Below are positions 53,111 through 60,866 of a stretch of 64,000 nucleotides of DNA, one piece after another. The position numbers and the translations under genes were made by a program. The DNA lies in assembly GCF_019693445.1 (NCBI RefSeq), contig NZ_JAHRBL010000015.1:17857-81856 (forward strand), given 5' to 3'. The notes below the pieces were generated by a model that did no database searches, was not told where the DNA came from, and worked only from the letters and a program-made list of their open reading frames with translations. Within the stretch, counting starts at the first letter, position 1. Every line of letters begins with the position of its first letter. This DNA comes from Deinococcus aquaedulcis. Its GTDB lineage: Bacteria > Deinococcota > Deinococci > Deinococcales > Deinococcaceae.

Positions 53111-53587
53111 TCAGTCCTCCGTCCAGCCCGCCAGAAAGAACGAGAGCTTCACGTCGCCGCCTTCCTGCTGCAGCCCCTCAATCTCCTCGCGCAGCGCCTG
53201 CAGGCGGTCCATGATTCCGGCGGCGCGCTCGCGCGGCACGCACACGCTGACCATGCCCGCCGCGCTGGGCAGCCCGTTGTAGGCCGCCAGGGTCAGCCCG
53301 CGCTCGGTTTCGTGAAAGGCCAGCCCCAGGGCGCGTTCGTCGCGCACCCGCACAGCGCCTTCGGGCAGGCGGTAGACCCGCTCAATGTGGTGGCCCACCC
53401 GGTCGGTGCCGGTTTCGCACACCAGCCCGTGTTCCTGCAGGTGGTTGAGGTTGCGCACGATGGTCGCCACCGGGCGCCCCAGGCGCGTGGCCACCGCCCG
53501 CGCGGTGCTGGGCCCGTCTAGCAGCGAGGTAAAGGTGCGCCACAGCCCCTCTTCCATCTGAAGTCCGCCTGCTGCCATCCCGGTCAC
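53111..53587 (-). CDS. winged-helix regulator (ArsR/MarR-like)
   Basis: A 158-residue protein. The N-terminal part (about 10-75) is a winged helix-turn-helix: LWRTFTSLLDGPSTARAVATRL, then PVATIVRNLNHLQEHGLV and a wing HHIERVYRL. The C-terminal region ends in a helix IMDRLQALREEIEGLQQEGGDV that may dimerise. Its ATG overlaps the stop of the M16 peptidase by 4 bases; an internal ATG (MEEGLWRT) is an alternative. It is probably a local regulator of the exporter or the cluster. Confidence 0.75.
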   Translation of the reverse strand: MTGMAAGGLQMEEGLWRTFTSLLDGPSTARAVATRLGRPVATIVRNLNHLQEHGLVCETGTDRVGHHIERVYRLPEGAVRVRDERALGLAFHETERGLTLAAYNGLPSAAGMVSVCVPRERAAGIMDRLQALREEIEGLQQEGGDVKLSFFLAGWTED

Positions 53588-54831
53588 GCGACCACCTCCA
53601 ACAGTTCTGCGAGTTCCGTGTCACTCATGCCGATGCCCACCAGCGCCATCTGCTGCGTACTCAGGTAACCGGCGGCGGCCTGCACGTCCTGCACGCTCAC
53701 CTGCCGGTACATGCGCGCGGCGCGGGTGGGGAAATACACCTCATCGTTCAGCCAGTGTTGCGCCAGCTTGGTCGCCAGCCCCGGGCCCTCGGATTCCTGC
53801 AGCGCGCGCAGGGCAAAGGATTCGCGCGTTTCGTCGGTTTCCTCATGGCCGGGCGGGTGGGTCTGCAGTTCGGCCATCAGCTCGTTCAGGTGCCCAAAGG
53901 CCTCATTCACCCGTTCGCGGGCCAGGTCCATCGCCATGAACAGGTAGCCGCTGCGCCGCCAGTGCGAGCTGCCGCCCTGCGCGGCGTACACCAGCCCCAG
54001 TTCCTCGCGCAGGCGCTGAAACATCCGCGAGCGCAGGCCGCCGCCCAGCAGCGCGGCGAAGACCTCGGTGGCGGGGCGGTCCGGGTCGCCCAGGGCCGGG
54101 CCCGGAAACGACAGGTACAGGGTCACGCGCTCGCTGCGGCTGGGCACCCCGATCAGGCGCGGCACGATTTCCACGGGGCGGTACTCACTGTGCAGCGGCG
54201 CGGCGTACCAGTCCTCAAAGTGCTCCTCGATCAGGCGCACCGCCGCGCTGTCCACCTTGCCGGCAATCACCAGCCGGGTGCGTTCGGGCGTGCAGGCGTC
54301 CAGGGCGCGCTGCTTCATCTGCTTGAGGTTCAGGCTAGACACGATCTCCGGCGAGCCCAGAATGGACATGCCGTAGGGCGGGGCGTACAGCGCTTCTTCC
54401 ACCAGGGTCCACAGGAACTCGGGGCGATTGCGTTTGCGGTGAATCTCGTCCAGCACAATCTTGCGCTCGTGTTCCAGGGCCTGCTTGGTCACCTTGGGGT
54501 TACGCAGCACGTCGGCCACAAAGGCCATCACCCTGGGCAGATCGCGCGGCAGGCACGACAGGCCCAGCCGGGTGTGCTCCTTGCCGGTCCAGGCTTCCAT
54601 GCGCGCGCCACTCTTGGCCAGCGCCTCCCACTGCTTGCCCTGGGTGCCGGTCAGGTTGTTCGGGTTGAACAGCAGGTGCTCCAGCAGGTGGCTGATGCCA
54701 TTTTCGCCTTCGTCCTCGTCCTTGACGCCGTGGTCCAGATACGCGGCCAGATGAACCAGATGGGCGCCCGGACGCGGCGCGATCAGAAACCCCAGGCCAT
54801 TGTCCAGATAGCCCGTCGTGTACAGTTCCAT
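53584..54831 (-). CDS. M16 family zinc peptidase
   Basis: A 415-residue single-unit M16B peptidase. The inverted zinc motif is HLLEH (His48, Glu51, His52), and a downstream Glu (in HERKIVLDEI, about 129) can be the third ligand. The second domain has the R..Y-type region VTLYLSFPGPAL and GGLRSRMFQRLREELGLVYA. No signal peptide is seen. M16 enzymes often work as pairs; only one is present. Its position 3 bases after the thiopeptide-type gene makes it a candidate for leader removal from the precursor peptides. Confidence 0.9.
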   Translation of the reverse strand: MELYTTGYLDNGLGFLIAPRPGAHLVHLAAYLDHGVKDEDEGENGISHLLEHLLFNPNNLTGTQGKQWEALAKSGARMEAWTGKEHTRLGLSCLPRDLPRVMAFVADVLRNPKVTKQALEHERKIVLDEIHRKRNRPEFLWTLVEEALYAPPYGMSILGSPEIVSSLNLKQMKQRALDACTPERTRLVIAGKVDSAAVRLIEEHFEDWYAAPLHSEYRPVEIVPRLIGVPSRSERVTLYLSFPGPALGDPDRPATEVFAALLGGGLRSRMFQRLREELGLVYAAQGGSSHWRRSGYLFMAMDLARERVNEAFGHLNELMAELQTHPPGHEETDETRESFALRALQESEGPGLATKLAQHWLNDEVYFPTRAARMYRQVSVQDVQAAAGYLSTQQMALVGIGMSDTELAELLEVVA

Positions 54832-54834
54832 GCT

Positions 54835-55524
54835 TCAGTGTTCGGGGGCGGGGGTTGCCGGGAGGTTGCGCCCGGCCGCCCAGTACACCAGCGCTTCCTC
54901 GCGCGGGCCCAGCGCCAGCCGGTTGAGGTGCAGGTGCAGCAGCTGCAGGGCGCCGGCCAGGGGGTCGTGGTCTGCCGTGGCGGGGGGCAGCGCCGGTTGC
55001 CACGCTGCGGGCGTGCGCTGAAGCGCCGCCCCCCAGAGGCCCCCCGGGTCCGGGTCTGGGCCCAGGTGGCGCCGGGCGTGGGTCAGCAGTGCCCGGCGCG
55101 CCGCGCCCTGCGCCGCACATGGAAAGGTGCCCAGCAGGGCGCTCGTGTCGGCCACGCCTGTGCGCACCGCTGCCAGTGGGTCCGGCTGGGCCAGCGTCCG
55201 GGCGGCCCGCTCACTGCTGGCCTGAAACAGCGCCTCGTAGTGCGGATACACCCGTGCGCCGCCGAACTTGTGCAGGTCGCGTGGGTAATGGCCTTCCCGG
55301 CCCTCGTCGGCGCAGCCCTGCAGGTGCCGGGCCACCCGGGCGCGGGACCCAGCACCCCGGCAGCACACCCGCACCCTGAGGTGCAGGCCGCTCCCCGCGT
55401 GCCACAGGTAATGCCAGCGGCGCACCTCGGGGTTCAGGTCGTCCAGGGCGCGGCGCACGGCCGCCACCTGTTCCGGCTTGGGCAGCGCTTCCCAGCGCAG
55501 GTGTGCGGTCACCCAGCCGCTCAC
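54835..55524 (-). CDS. thiopeptide-type bacteriocin biosynthesis protein (LanB C-terminal/elimination type)
   Basis: A 229-residue protein matching the TIGR03891-type domain: VSGWVTAHLRWEAL, then VRRWHYLWHAGSGLHLRVRV (compare W.Y.R....GPHLRLR) and KFGGARVYPHYEALFQASSE. This domain is the elimination half of full-length LanB dehydratases or, in thiopeptides, a separate cyclising or eliminating enzyme. It starts at GTG 55524, whose GTGA overlaps the stop of the LanB N-domain gene by 4 bases, so the pair works together. The upstream part of the frame is low-complexity and not part of the gene. Confidence 0.85.
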   Translation of the reverse strand: MSGWVTAHLRWEALPKPEQVAAVRRALDDLNPEVRRWHYLWHAGSGLHLRVRVCCRGAGSRARVARHLQGCADEGREGHYPRDLHKFGGARVYPHYEALFQASSERAARTLAQPDPLAAVRTGVADTSALLGTFPCAAQGAARRALLTHARRHLGPDPDPGGLWGAALQRTPAAWQPALPPATADHDPLAGALQLLHLHLNRLALGPREEALVYWAAGRNLPATPAPEH

Positions 55525-57527
55525 GGCCGCACCGTGAACACGCCTTCGAACAGGTGCAGGCCGCCCCCGGGCCCGGTAAACCACGCCTGATCCGGTGTGG
55601 CCAGGGCCTCGCTGAGCCCCGCCGCGCCGCGCCGCCACTCTGCGCGGATCAGGTCGCGGTGGGCCGGGTGGTGCCAGTCCACGGTCAGCTGCCGGTCCAG
55701 GCGGCCCACCCGCAGCAGGGCCGGGGCCTGCAGCTGTTCCAGCCAGCGGCGCAGGGCGTCGTCGGTCAACTCGCCTTCCCCGCGCCACCGCTCTGGAAAA
55801 CGCCACTGGGCCGCGCTGAGCACGCAGCACCCCCGCACCACGCGCGGCAGAAAGGGCCGCGCGGCCAGCGGCCCCCAGCGCCAGCGCGGCGGGGTGCGCC
55901 CGTACAGTGCCAGGGCTGCCAGAAACTGTGCCACTTCGCCCAGGTGGTCAGCGCGGGTCAGGGTGGGCAGGGTCAGGTGCAGGGGCTGCGCGCGGCGGGT
56001 ACACCACAGCTCGGGGTGGCCGTGGCGCAGGCCGACGGCCAGCTCCTGCAGGTTCACGCGCCGGTCCTCTGGCACCAGAGGGTGGCCGGGCACATGCAGT
56101 TCCAGGGCCCCTTCGGGGCGGCAGCGGGCCGTGTCGTTGGCGGGGGCGTGCGGGTGCTGCAGGCACAGGGCCGTCAGGAGGGTGCCTGCCGGGGCCGTCT
56201 GGGACGGGCCCGGCAGTTGCGGGTGGGCGGCGCGCAGCCGGGCGGTGCTCTGCCCAGGGTCGGGGGTGCTGCCGCCCAGCAGCGCCAGGGTGTACTCGCC
56301 CCGGTCCAGGGCCGCGCGCCCCGGCGCCAGGACCCAGGCCAGCAGGTCGAACGGCTGGGTCCAGGGCGGGGCGGTGGGCGGCAGGGTGCGCAGCAGCCCG
56401 TCGGTGAGGGTCAGAACAGGCCCGCTGTCTTCCAGCAGCGCCGTCCATCCTGGCCAGGAGGCCGGCGGCGCCCCAGCGGGCGGCAGCGCTTCAAACAGGG
56501 CCACTGCCTCGGCCAGGGGCAGCCGGCCAGTGCCGGCCCGGGCCCGCAGCGCCGCCGCAAAAGCGGACCAGGGCACCGGCTCGGGGGCGGCCTCGGGGCT
56601 TGCGCGCAGGGCCAGCAGGCCGCGACGCAGCTCGTCCAGCACCTGTGCGGGCAGGACCGTGCACCCGGTCAGCGCGGCGTCCAGCCCCAGGGTGCGCTGC
56701 ACCTCGCCGTCCTGGCCCTGTGTGCCCAGGGCCGCGCGCAGCGCTGCCACACGGCCTGGGCTGTCGGGCGCGGCGTGGTAGGCCTGGCGAGCCGGTTCCA
56801 GGTCCGGGCCGCCCAGTGCCTGCCACCGGGCCTCGTGGGCGGGCGCAGCGCACTGGTGGGGCTGCAGTTCGCTCAGCAGCAGGTCGGCACCCAGCAGCGC
56901 CCGCAGCAGGTCGTCGCTCAGGTGGGCGCGCAGGGTGCGCAGCGGTTGTGGCGTGCGGCACCCGGCCAGCTGGGCCCACAGCGCCGCGCTGCAGGGGGCC
57001 TGCCGCGCCGGGCCGCCGGGCGGCTGCCAGTGCACCTGCCCGGATCGGACCACCGCTGTGGGGTTCAGCATCACCTGCAGCTCTGGGGGCAACGCGTTTT
57101 CCAGGGCCGGGCGGGCCGCGCGCAGGGGGCCAGACAGCGCCGTCAGGGCCACCTGCAGGGTGGGCGGCCCTAACGGTGCGGTATCGGCGCACACGCCCGC
57201 ACCCACCGCCGCAAACAGCCCAAACGGCACGCTGCGGGTGCTGGCGCGGCTCAGGTAGCGGTGCAGGCTGCGGTTCAGGTGGCGCGCCGTTTTGGCGCGG
57301 CGCACCGGCCGGGTGCATTCACGCGCCAGGGTGGGGGAAGCCACCAGCAGGGCTTCGGGGGCCAGCGGCCAGCCTGCCAGCACCGCCAGCGTGTCGTCCA
57401 GGGTGCTGGCCCGGCGCAGGGTGTCGAACAGGGCAGCGGGCGCCAGCGGCACCCGGTACAGGAAGGTGGCGTCCAGCTGCAGCGTAGAGGGCGGCGGGTT
57501 GGCCGTGGGCGCGGCGGTCGGGGGCAC
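55521..57527 (-). CDS. lantibiotic dehydratase N-terminal (glutamylation-type) protein, split LanB
   Basis: A 668-residue protein with the Lant_dehydr_N organisation. It has LDATFLYRVPLAP at the start, then SLHRYLSRASTRSVPFGLFA, the hallmark equivalent of R..TPFG.FAG, and RVVRGCCVLSAAQWRF, the conserved region near the end of the glutamylation domain. The C-terminal elimination domain is absent and encoded by the next gene. GTG 57527 is chosen because AGAGG lies 6 bases before it. Such proteins use glutamyl-tRNA to activate Ser/Thr in lanthipeptides or thiopeptides; related PEARL enzymes instead add amino acids to peptide ends. Which applies here is open. Confidence 0.85.
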   Translation of the reverse strand: MPPTAAPTANPPPSTLQLDATFLYRVPLAPAALFDTLRRASTLDDTLAVLAGWPLAPEALLVASPTLARECTRPVRRAKTARHLNRSLHRYLSRASTRSVPFGLFAAVGAGVCADTAPLGPPTLQVALTALSGPLRAARPALENALPPELQVMLNPTAVVRSGQVHWQPPGGPARQAPCSAALWAQLAGCRTPQPLRTLRAHLSDDLLRALLGADLLLSELQPHQCAAPAHEARWQALGGPDLEPARQAYHAAPDSPGRVAALRAALGTQGQDGEVQRTLGLDAALTGCTVLPAQVLDELRRGLLALRASPEAAPEPVPWSAFAAALRARAGTGRLPLAEAVALFEALPPAGAPPASWPGWTALLEDSGPVLTLTDGLLRTLPPTAPPWTQPFDLLAWVLAPGRAALDRGEYTLALLGGSTPDPGQSTARLRAAHPQLPGPSQTAPAGTLLTALCLQHPHAPANDTARCRPEGALELHVPGHPLVPEDRRVNLQELAVGLRHGHPELWCTRRAQPLHLTLPTLTRADHLGEVAQFLAALALYGRTPPRWRWGPLAARPFLPRVVRGCCVLSAAQWRFPERWRGEGELTDDALRRWLEQLQAPALLRVGRLDRQLTVDWHHPAHRDLIRAEWRRGAAGLSEALATPDQAWFTGPGGGLHLFEGVFTVRP

Positions 57528-57743
57528 AGGAAACCTCTGGTACGAAGTCCGAAAAGTTCCGTCATTTAGGTGACGACCTGTTTCCGGCCGAGGGGGCTCG
57601 CAGAGTGGCGAAGCAGAGCAGCAAGGTGCAGATGCCTGGGCGTTCGGCTGGCAAAGCGCCCCAGGCAGGGAGCATCGGAAATGGCAACAGGGGATTTCGC
57701 GGCGCGTGGCCAACGAAACCCCCCAGGGCAAAGGCCCGCGCGT

Positions 57744-57929
57744 TTAGAGCGCGGCGGCCCCGCACTTGTAGATGTTGATGTCCGTGATGCCTTCCTCGTC
57801 CACTTGGCCGGTGGCCTTGAGGTCGCTCAGCGCGGCGAACAACTCGGGATCATCAATCACCACTTTGCCGTCGTCGGTCAGTTCCAGGGCCTGCAGATCC
57901 AGCTTCGCCTTTTTGCTCTCGTTCGCCAT
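57744..57929 (-). CDS. candidate RiPP precursor peptide 1 (61 aa)
   Basis: A 61-residue acidic peptide. The leader-like N-terminus (MANESKKAKLDLQALELTDD) has an amphipathic DPELFAALSDL segment, a common type of recognition helix. The C-terminus is DEEGITDINIYKCGAAAL with one Cys and one Thr. ATG 57929 has GAGGTG at good spacing; ATG 57935 is too close to it. It stands directly upstream of the split LanB genes (about 216 bases) and shares DEEGI...C.G with the neighbouring peptide. A small protein of other function cannot be excluded. Confidence 0.75.
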   Translation of the reverse strand: MANESKKAKLDLQALELTDDGKVVIDDPELFAALSDLKATGQVDEEGITDINIYKCGAAAL

Positions 57930-57984
57930 GTTCATCACCTCAAAGAAGAATGGAAAGAAGACGGGTGCGGGCCGCCGCCTGGGC

Positions 57985-58167
57985 TCAGCCCTTGCACATG
58001 ATGTCAATCAGGATGCCTTCCTCATCGAGCCCCGGCTCGACAATCCCCAGCCCGGGGCCCAGGTCCGGCAGCAGGGGGTCCTCCTGCGGACGTGGGGTGG
58101 GCGAGGGGGCGCGCTCATCCGGGCGGCGCTCGTCCGGGCGTTTTGACCCTTTGGGGCCTTGACTCAC
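57985..58167 (-). CDS. candidate RiPP precursor peptide 2 (60 aa)
   Basis: A 60-residue peptide starting at GTG with a strong AAGGAGG 8 to 9 bases upstream. The N-terminus is basic and disordered, with a duplicated RPDER unit and a Pro-rich stretch (PSPTPRPQEDP). The C-terminus reads GLDEEGILIDIMCKG with a single Cys near the end and no Ser or Thr in the last 36 residues. The DEEGI..I...C motif matches precursor 1, although the leaders differ. It is the first gene of the minus-strand operon and is divergent from the flavin enzyme. Confidence 0.7.
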   Translation of the reverse strand: MSQGPKGSKRPDERRPDERAPSPTPRPQEDPLLPDLGPGLGIVEPGLDEEGILIDIMCKG

Positions 58168-58206
58168 GGTGCTTCACCTCCTTGGCCCCCAGTGAAGCCC
58201 CCGGCC

Positions 58207-58250
58207 GGTTGCCGGGGGGTTGTGGAGGGGCTGGCAACCCCCCGGCAACC
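58207..58250. promoter_or_regulatory. 16-bp perfect inverted repeat in the divergent cluster promoter
   Basis: GGTTGCCGGGGGGTTG and CAACCCCCCGGCAACC are separated by 12 bases. The dyad lies in the 118-bp space between precursor 2 (minus) and the LLM enzyme (plus), 40 bases from one gene and 36 from the other. It could be an operator acting on both arms or an RNA hairpin in both leaders. Confidence 0.6.
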
Positions 58251-58285
58251 CCCGGCAGGGTGAACTTCGGCTAAAGGAGGGCCAC

Positions 58286-59257
58286 ATGACGGTGCAACTC
58301 AGCCTGCTGGACCCGGTGCCCCTGTCGGCGGGGCAGACCCCGCGCGACGCCCTGCAAGGCGCCCTGGACCTAGCCCGCGCCGCCGAACGCTACGGCTACG
58401 GGCGGGTCTGGTACGCCGAGCACCACCTGCCGGGCGCCAGCGCCTGTCCGGCCCCGGCGGTGCTGGTGTCGGCGGTGGCCGCCCAGACCACGCGGCTGCG
58501 GGTGGGTGCGGGCGGCGTGGCCCTGCGCCACCACGCCCCCTGGCACGTGGCCGAAACCTTTACCACCCTGGACAGTCTGTACCCGGGCCGCATTGACCTG
58601 GGCGTTGCGGGCGGCGTGGGCGCCGACGAGGCGACGGTGGCCCGGCTGGGTGGCGATGGCACGCCCCTCCCCGAGCGCCTGCAGGCCCTGCAGCGCGCCC
58701 TGCACAACCTGGGCAGCGGGGTTCAGACGTGGCTGCTGGGCAGCAGCGCGCGCAGCGCCGCGCAGGCCGCGCGTCTGGGCTGGCACTACGGCAGCGGCAA
58801 CGTGCTGGGCAGCCCGGAGCCCCTGGCCGACTACCGCGCCGGGCACAGCGGCGCCCGGCACCCGCAGCCCCGGGTGGCCCTGGCGGTGGCGGTGGTCTGT
58901 GCCGACACCACCGCCGAGGCGCTGCACCTGGCTGGCAGCCACCGGGCGTACCTCGCGGGTCAGGGGCTGGCCCCTGGCGGGCAGCCGGTCCCGCCCCCCA
59001 GCGCGCAGGCGGCCCTGCCGGACGTGCTGGGCGCCTATCCCCGCCTGGTGGTGGGCGATCCCGGCACCGTGCGCGCGGCCCTGACGGCCCTGGCCCGCCG
59101 CTACAGCGCCGACGAACTGCTGGTGCTCACCATCACGCACTGCCCGGCCGCCCGGCGCCGCTCCTATGAACTGGTGGCGCAGGCGTTTGCCGCCCAGCCT
59201 GTCTCTCTTTCCCGGCCCCAGCCCGCCCCCGCTCCCCAGCCTGGGGGCTACGCGTGA
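58286..59257 (+). CDS. LLM-class flavin-dependent oxidoreductase
   Basis: A 323-residue luciferase-like protein of the single-subunit group (LSLLDPVPLSAGQTPRDAL start; YAEHHLPGASACPAPAVL; RLRVGAGGVALRHHAPWHVAE; GRIDLGVAGG; LLGSSARSAAQAARLGW). An FMN- or F420-type cofactor is expected. AAGGAGG precedes the ATG by 7 bases. In RiPP clusters such enzymes oxidise peptide ends or reduce dehydro-residues. It is divergent from the precursors and followed after 124 bases by the radical SAM gene. Confidence 0.88.
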   Translation: MTVQLSLLDPVPLSAGQTPRDALQGALDLARAAERYGYGRVWYAEHHLPGASACPAPAVLVSAVAAQTTRLRVGAGGVALRHHAPWHVAETFTTLDSLYPGRIDLGVAGGVGADEATVARLGGDGTPLPERLQALQRALHNLGSGVQTWLLGSSARSAAQAARLGWHYGSGNVLGSPEPLADYRAGHSGARHPQPRVALAVAVVCADTTAEALHLAGSHRAYLAGQGLAPGGQPVPPPSAQAALPDVLGAYPRLVVGDPGTVRAALTALARRYSADELLVLTITHCPAARRRSYELVAQAFAAQPVSLSRPQPAPAPQPGGYA

Positions 59258-59381
59258 CCGTCCCCCTGGCCGCCGCCCTGTGGGGCCGTCTCCAGGCAAG
59301 GCCCAGCCCGTCACCTTCACTTTCGCCACTCACCATGACGGGTGCCCGCGCCGCTGAGGCGGGCATCACGGGGAGGTCCCC

Positions 59382-60710
59382 ATGACGCAGACCCCTGTGC
59401 TCAAACGCTCGCGCTACACCCTGCAGGCCCGGCACGAGCGCGGCGTATACCTGCACAACACCTTCACCGGGCAGGGGGCACTGTACCCGGCGCGGGCCCT
59501 GGACCTGCTGCGGCGCACCCAGCCTGACCCGGCCGACCCCCTGACCACGCGCCTGCGCGACGAAGGCCACCTCATCGCCCACGACACCGACGAGTTCGCG
59601 CAGGCCAAGCGCCAGCAGCTCTCGGCGTTTTTCCGCGACGACGTGCTGCACCTGATCCTGTTTTCTACCGAGCAGTGCAACTTCCGCTGCACCTACTGCT
59701 ACGAGAAGTTCCTGCACGGCCAGATGCGACCCGAGGTGCGCGAGGGAGTCAAGGCACTGGTCAGTCGCCGCGCGCCGGGCCTGAAACTGCTGGCGGTGTC
59801 GTGGTTTGGCGGTGAGCCGCTGCACGCGCACGAGGTGGTGCAGGAACTTTCCACCCATTTCACGGCCCTCAGCGCCCAGCACGGTTTCAAGTACATGGCG
59901 CACGCCACCACCAACGGCTACTACCTCACCCCAGAACTGGCCCCGCAGCTCATCGAGAACGGCCTGCGCGACTTTCAGATCACCCTGGACGGCCCGCAGG
60001 ACGTGCACGACCGCACCCGGCAGCTGCAGGGCGGCGGCGGGTCGTTCGAGACCATCTGGGCCAACCTGCTGTTCCTGAAGGCCTCGGCGCTGGATTTCAG
60101 CTGCACCCTGCGCATCAACTTCAGCCCCGACAACTACGAGCAGACCCCCGCGTTCATCACCCTGCTGGGCGACACCTTCGGGCACGACCCGCGCTTTCAG
60201 CTGCACACCCACCCGGTGGGCCGCTGGGGCGGCGAGGGCGACGACGCCCTGAATGTCTACGACCAGGACGACGGCTTTGACCGCGCCATTCCCCTGTACG
60301 AACACGCGCGCACCTGCGGCCTGAGCATGCGCCACGCCAACCTCAACCCCTTTGGCAGCGTGTGTTATGCCGCGCGGGCCAACTCCTTTGCCATCCGCAC
60401 CTCGGGGCAGGTGGTCAAATGCACCGTGGCCCTGGACGACGAACGCAACCATGTGGGCCAGTTGCACGCCGACGGCACCCTGGAACTGGATCAGGCGCGG
60501 CTGCGGCCCTGGGTGCAGGACAATGCCCTGACCGACTCTACCTGTCAGTCCTGCGCCATTCGCCCCTCGTGCCACGGCGCCGCCTGCCCGCTGGAAAAGA
60601 TGGACCATGGCCGCCAGCCCTGCCCGGATATCAAGCGCAATTTCAAGAAGTTCCTGCCCCTCATGCTCGAGCCCATCCCCGACTTCCTCCAACTCGAGGT
60701 GCTGTCATGA
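59382..60710 (+). CDS. radical SAM/SPASM peptide-modifying enzyme
   Basis: A 442-residue enzyme. The N-terminal part (RSRYTLQARHERGVYLHNTFTG) is like that of peptide maturases. The [4Fe-4S] SAM motif is CNFRCTYC (Cys99, 103, 106), followed by SWFGGEPL and TTNGYYLT. The C-terminal SPASM-type region contains CTVALDDERN, CQSCAIRPSCHGAACP and GRQPCPD, enough Cys for auxiliary clusters. Enzymes of this build make thioether, C-C or related crosslinks in RiPPs; the single Cys of each candidate precursor is an obvious target. GAGG precedes the ATG. It overlaps the small secreted peptide gene by 4 bases. Confidence 0.9.
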   Translation: MTQTPVLKRSRYTLQARHERGVYLHNTFTGQGALYPARALDLLRRTQPDPADPLTTRLRDEGHLIAHDTDEFAQAKRQQLSAFFRDDVLHLILFSTEQCNFRCTYCYEKFLHGQMRPEVREGVKALVSRRAPGLKLLAVSWFGGEPLHAHEVVQELSTHFTALSAQHGFKYMAHATTNGYYLTPELAPQLIENGLRDFQITLDGPQDVHDRTRQLQGGGGSFETIWANLLFLKASALDFSCTLRINFSPDNYEQTPAFITLLGDTFGHDPRFQLHTHPVGRWGGEGDDALNVYDQDDGFDRAIPLYEHARTCGLSMRHANLNPFGSVCYAARANSFAIRTSGQVVKCTVALDDERNHVGQLHADGTLELDQARLRPWVQDNALTDSTCQSCAIRPSCHGAACPLEKMDHGRQPCPDIKRNFKKFLPLMLEPIPDFLQLEVLS

Positions 60711-60859
60711 ACCGATTTGTGCGCGCGCTGCTGGCCCTGCTGTTCGTGTGGTGCTCTGCTGCCCAGGCTGAAAGTGGCGGGGCGGGTCTGCCCGGCGGCG
60801 GCACCCACCTGGACCTGAATCCGCCCTGCGCGGCGCCGCTGGCCTGCCCTGTGCGGTAA
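60707..60859 (+). CDS. small secreted peptide (50 aa) coupled to the radical SAM gene
   Basis: A 50-residue ORF whose ATGA overlaps the radical SAM stop. Residues 1-21 form a Sec signal peptide (MNRFVRALLALLFVWCSAAQ, cleavage after AQA). The mature 29 residues are Gly/Pro-rich (ESGGAGLPGGGTHLDLNPP) and end CAAPLACPVR with Cys41 and Cys47. It may be an additional substrate, an immunity or signalling peptide, or a small exported product. No family is recognised. The overlap and the clean signal peptide argue that it is translated. Confidence 0.7.
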   Translation: MNRFVRALLALLFVWCSAAQAESGGAGLPGGGTHLDLNPPCAAPLACPVR

Positions 60860-60866
60860 GGCGCCT

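Noticed and set aside
53584..57527. Standard class I lanthipeptide cluster
   Set aside because: No LanC cyclase, and the candidate cores lack the Ser/Thr/Cys pattern needed for lanthionine rings; kept as a LanB-containing RiPP of unknown class.
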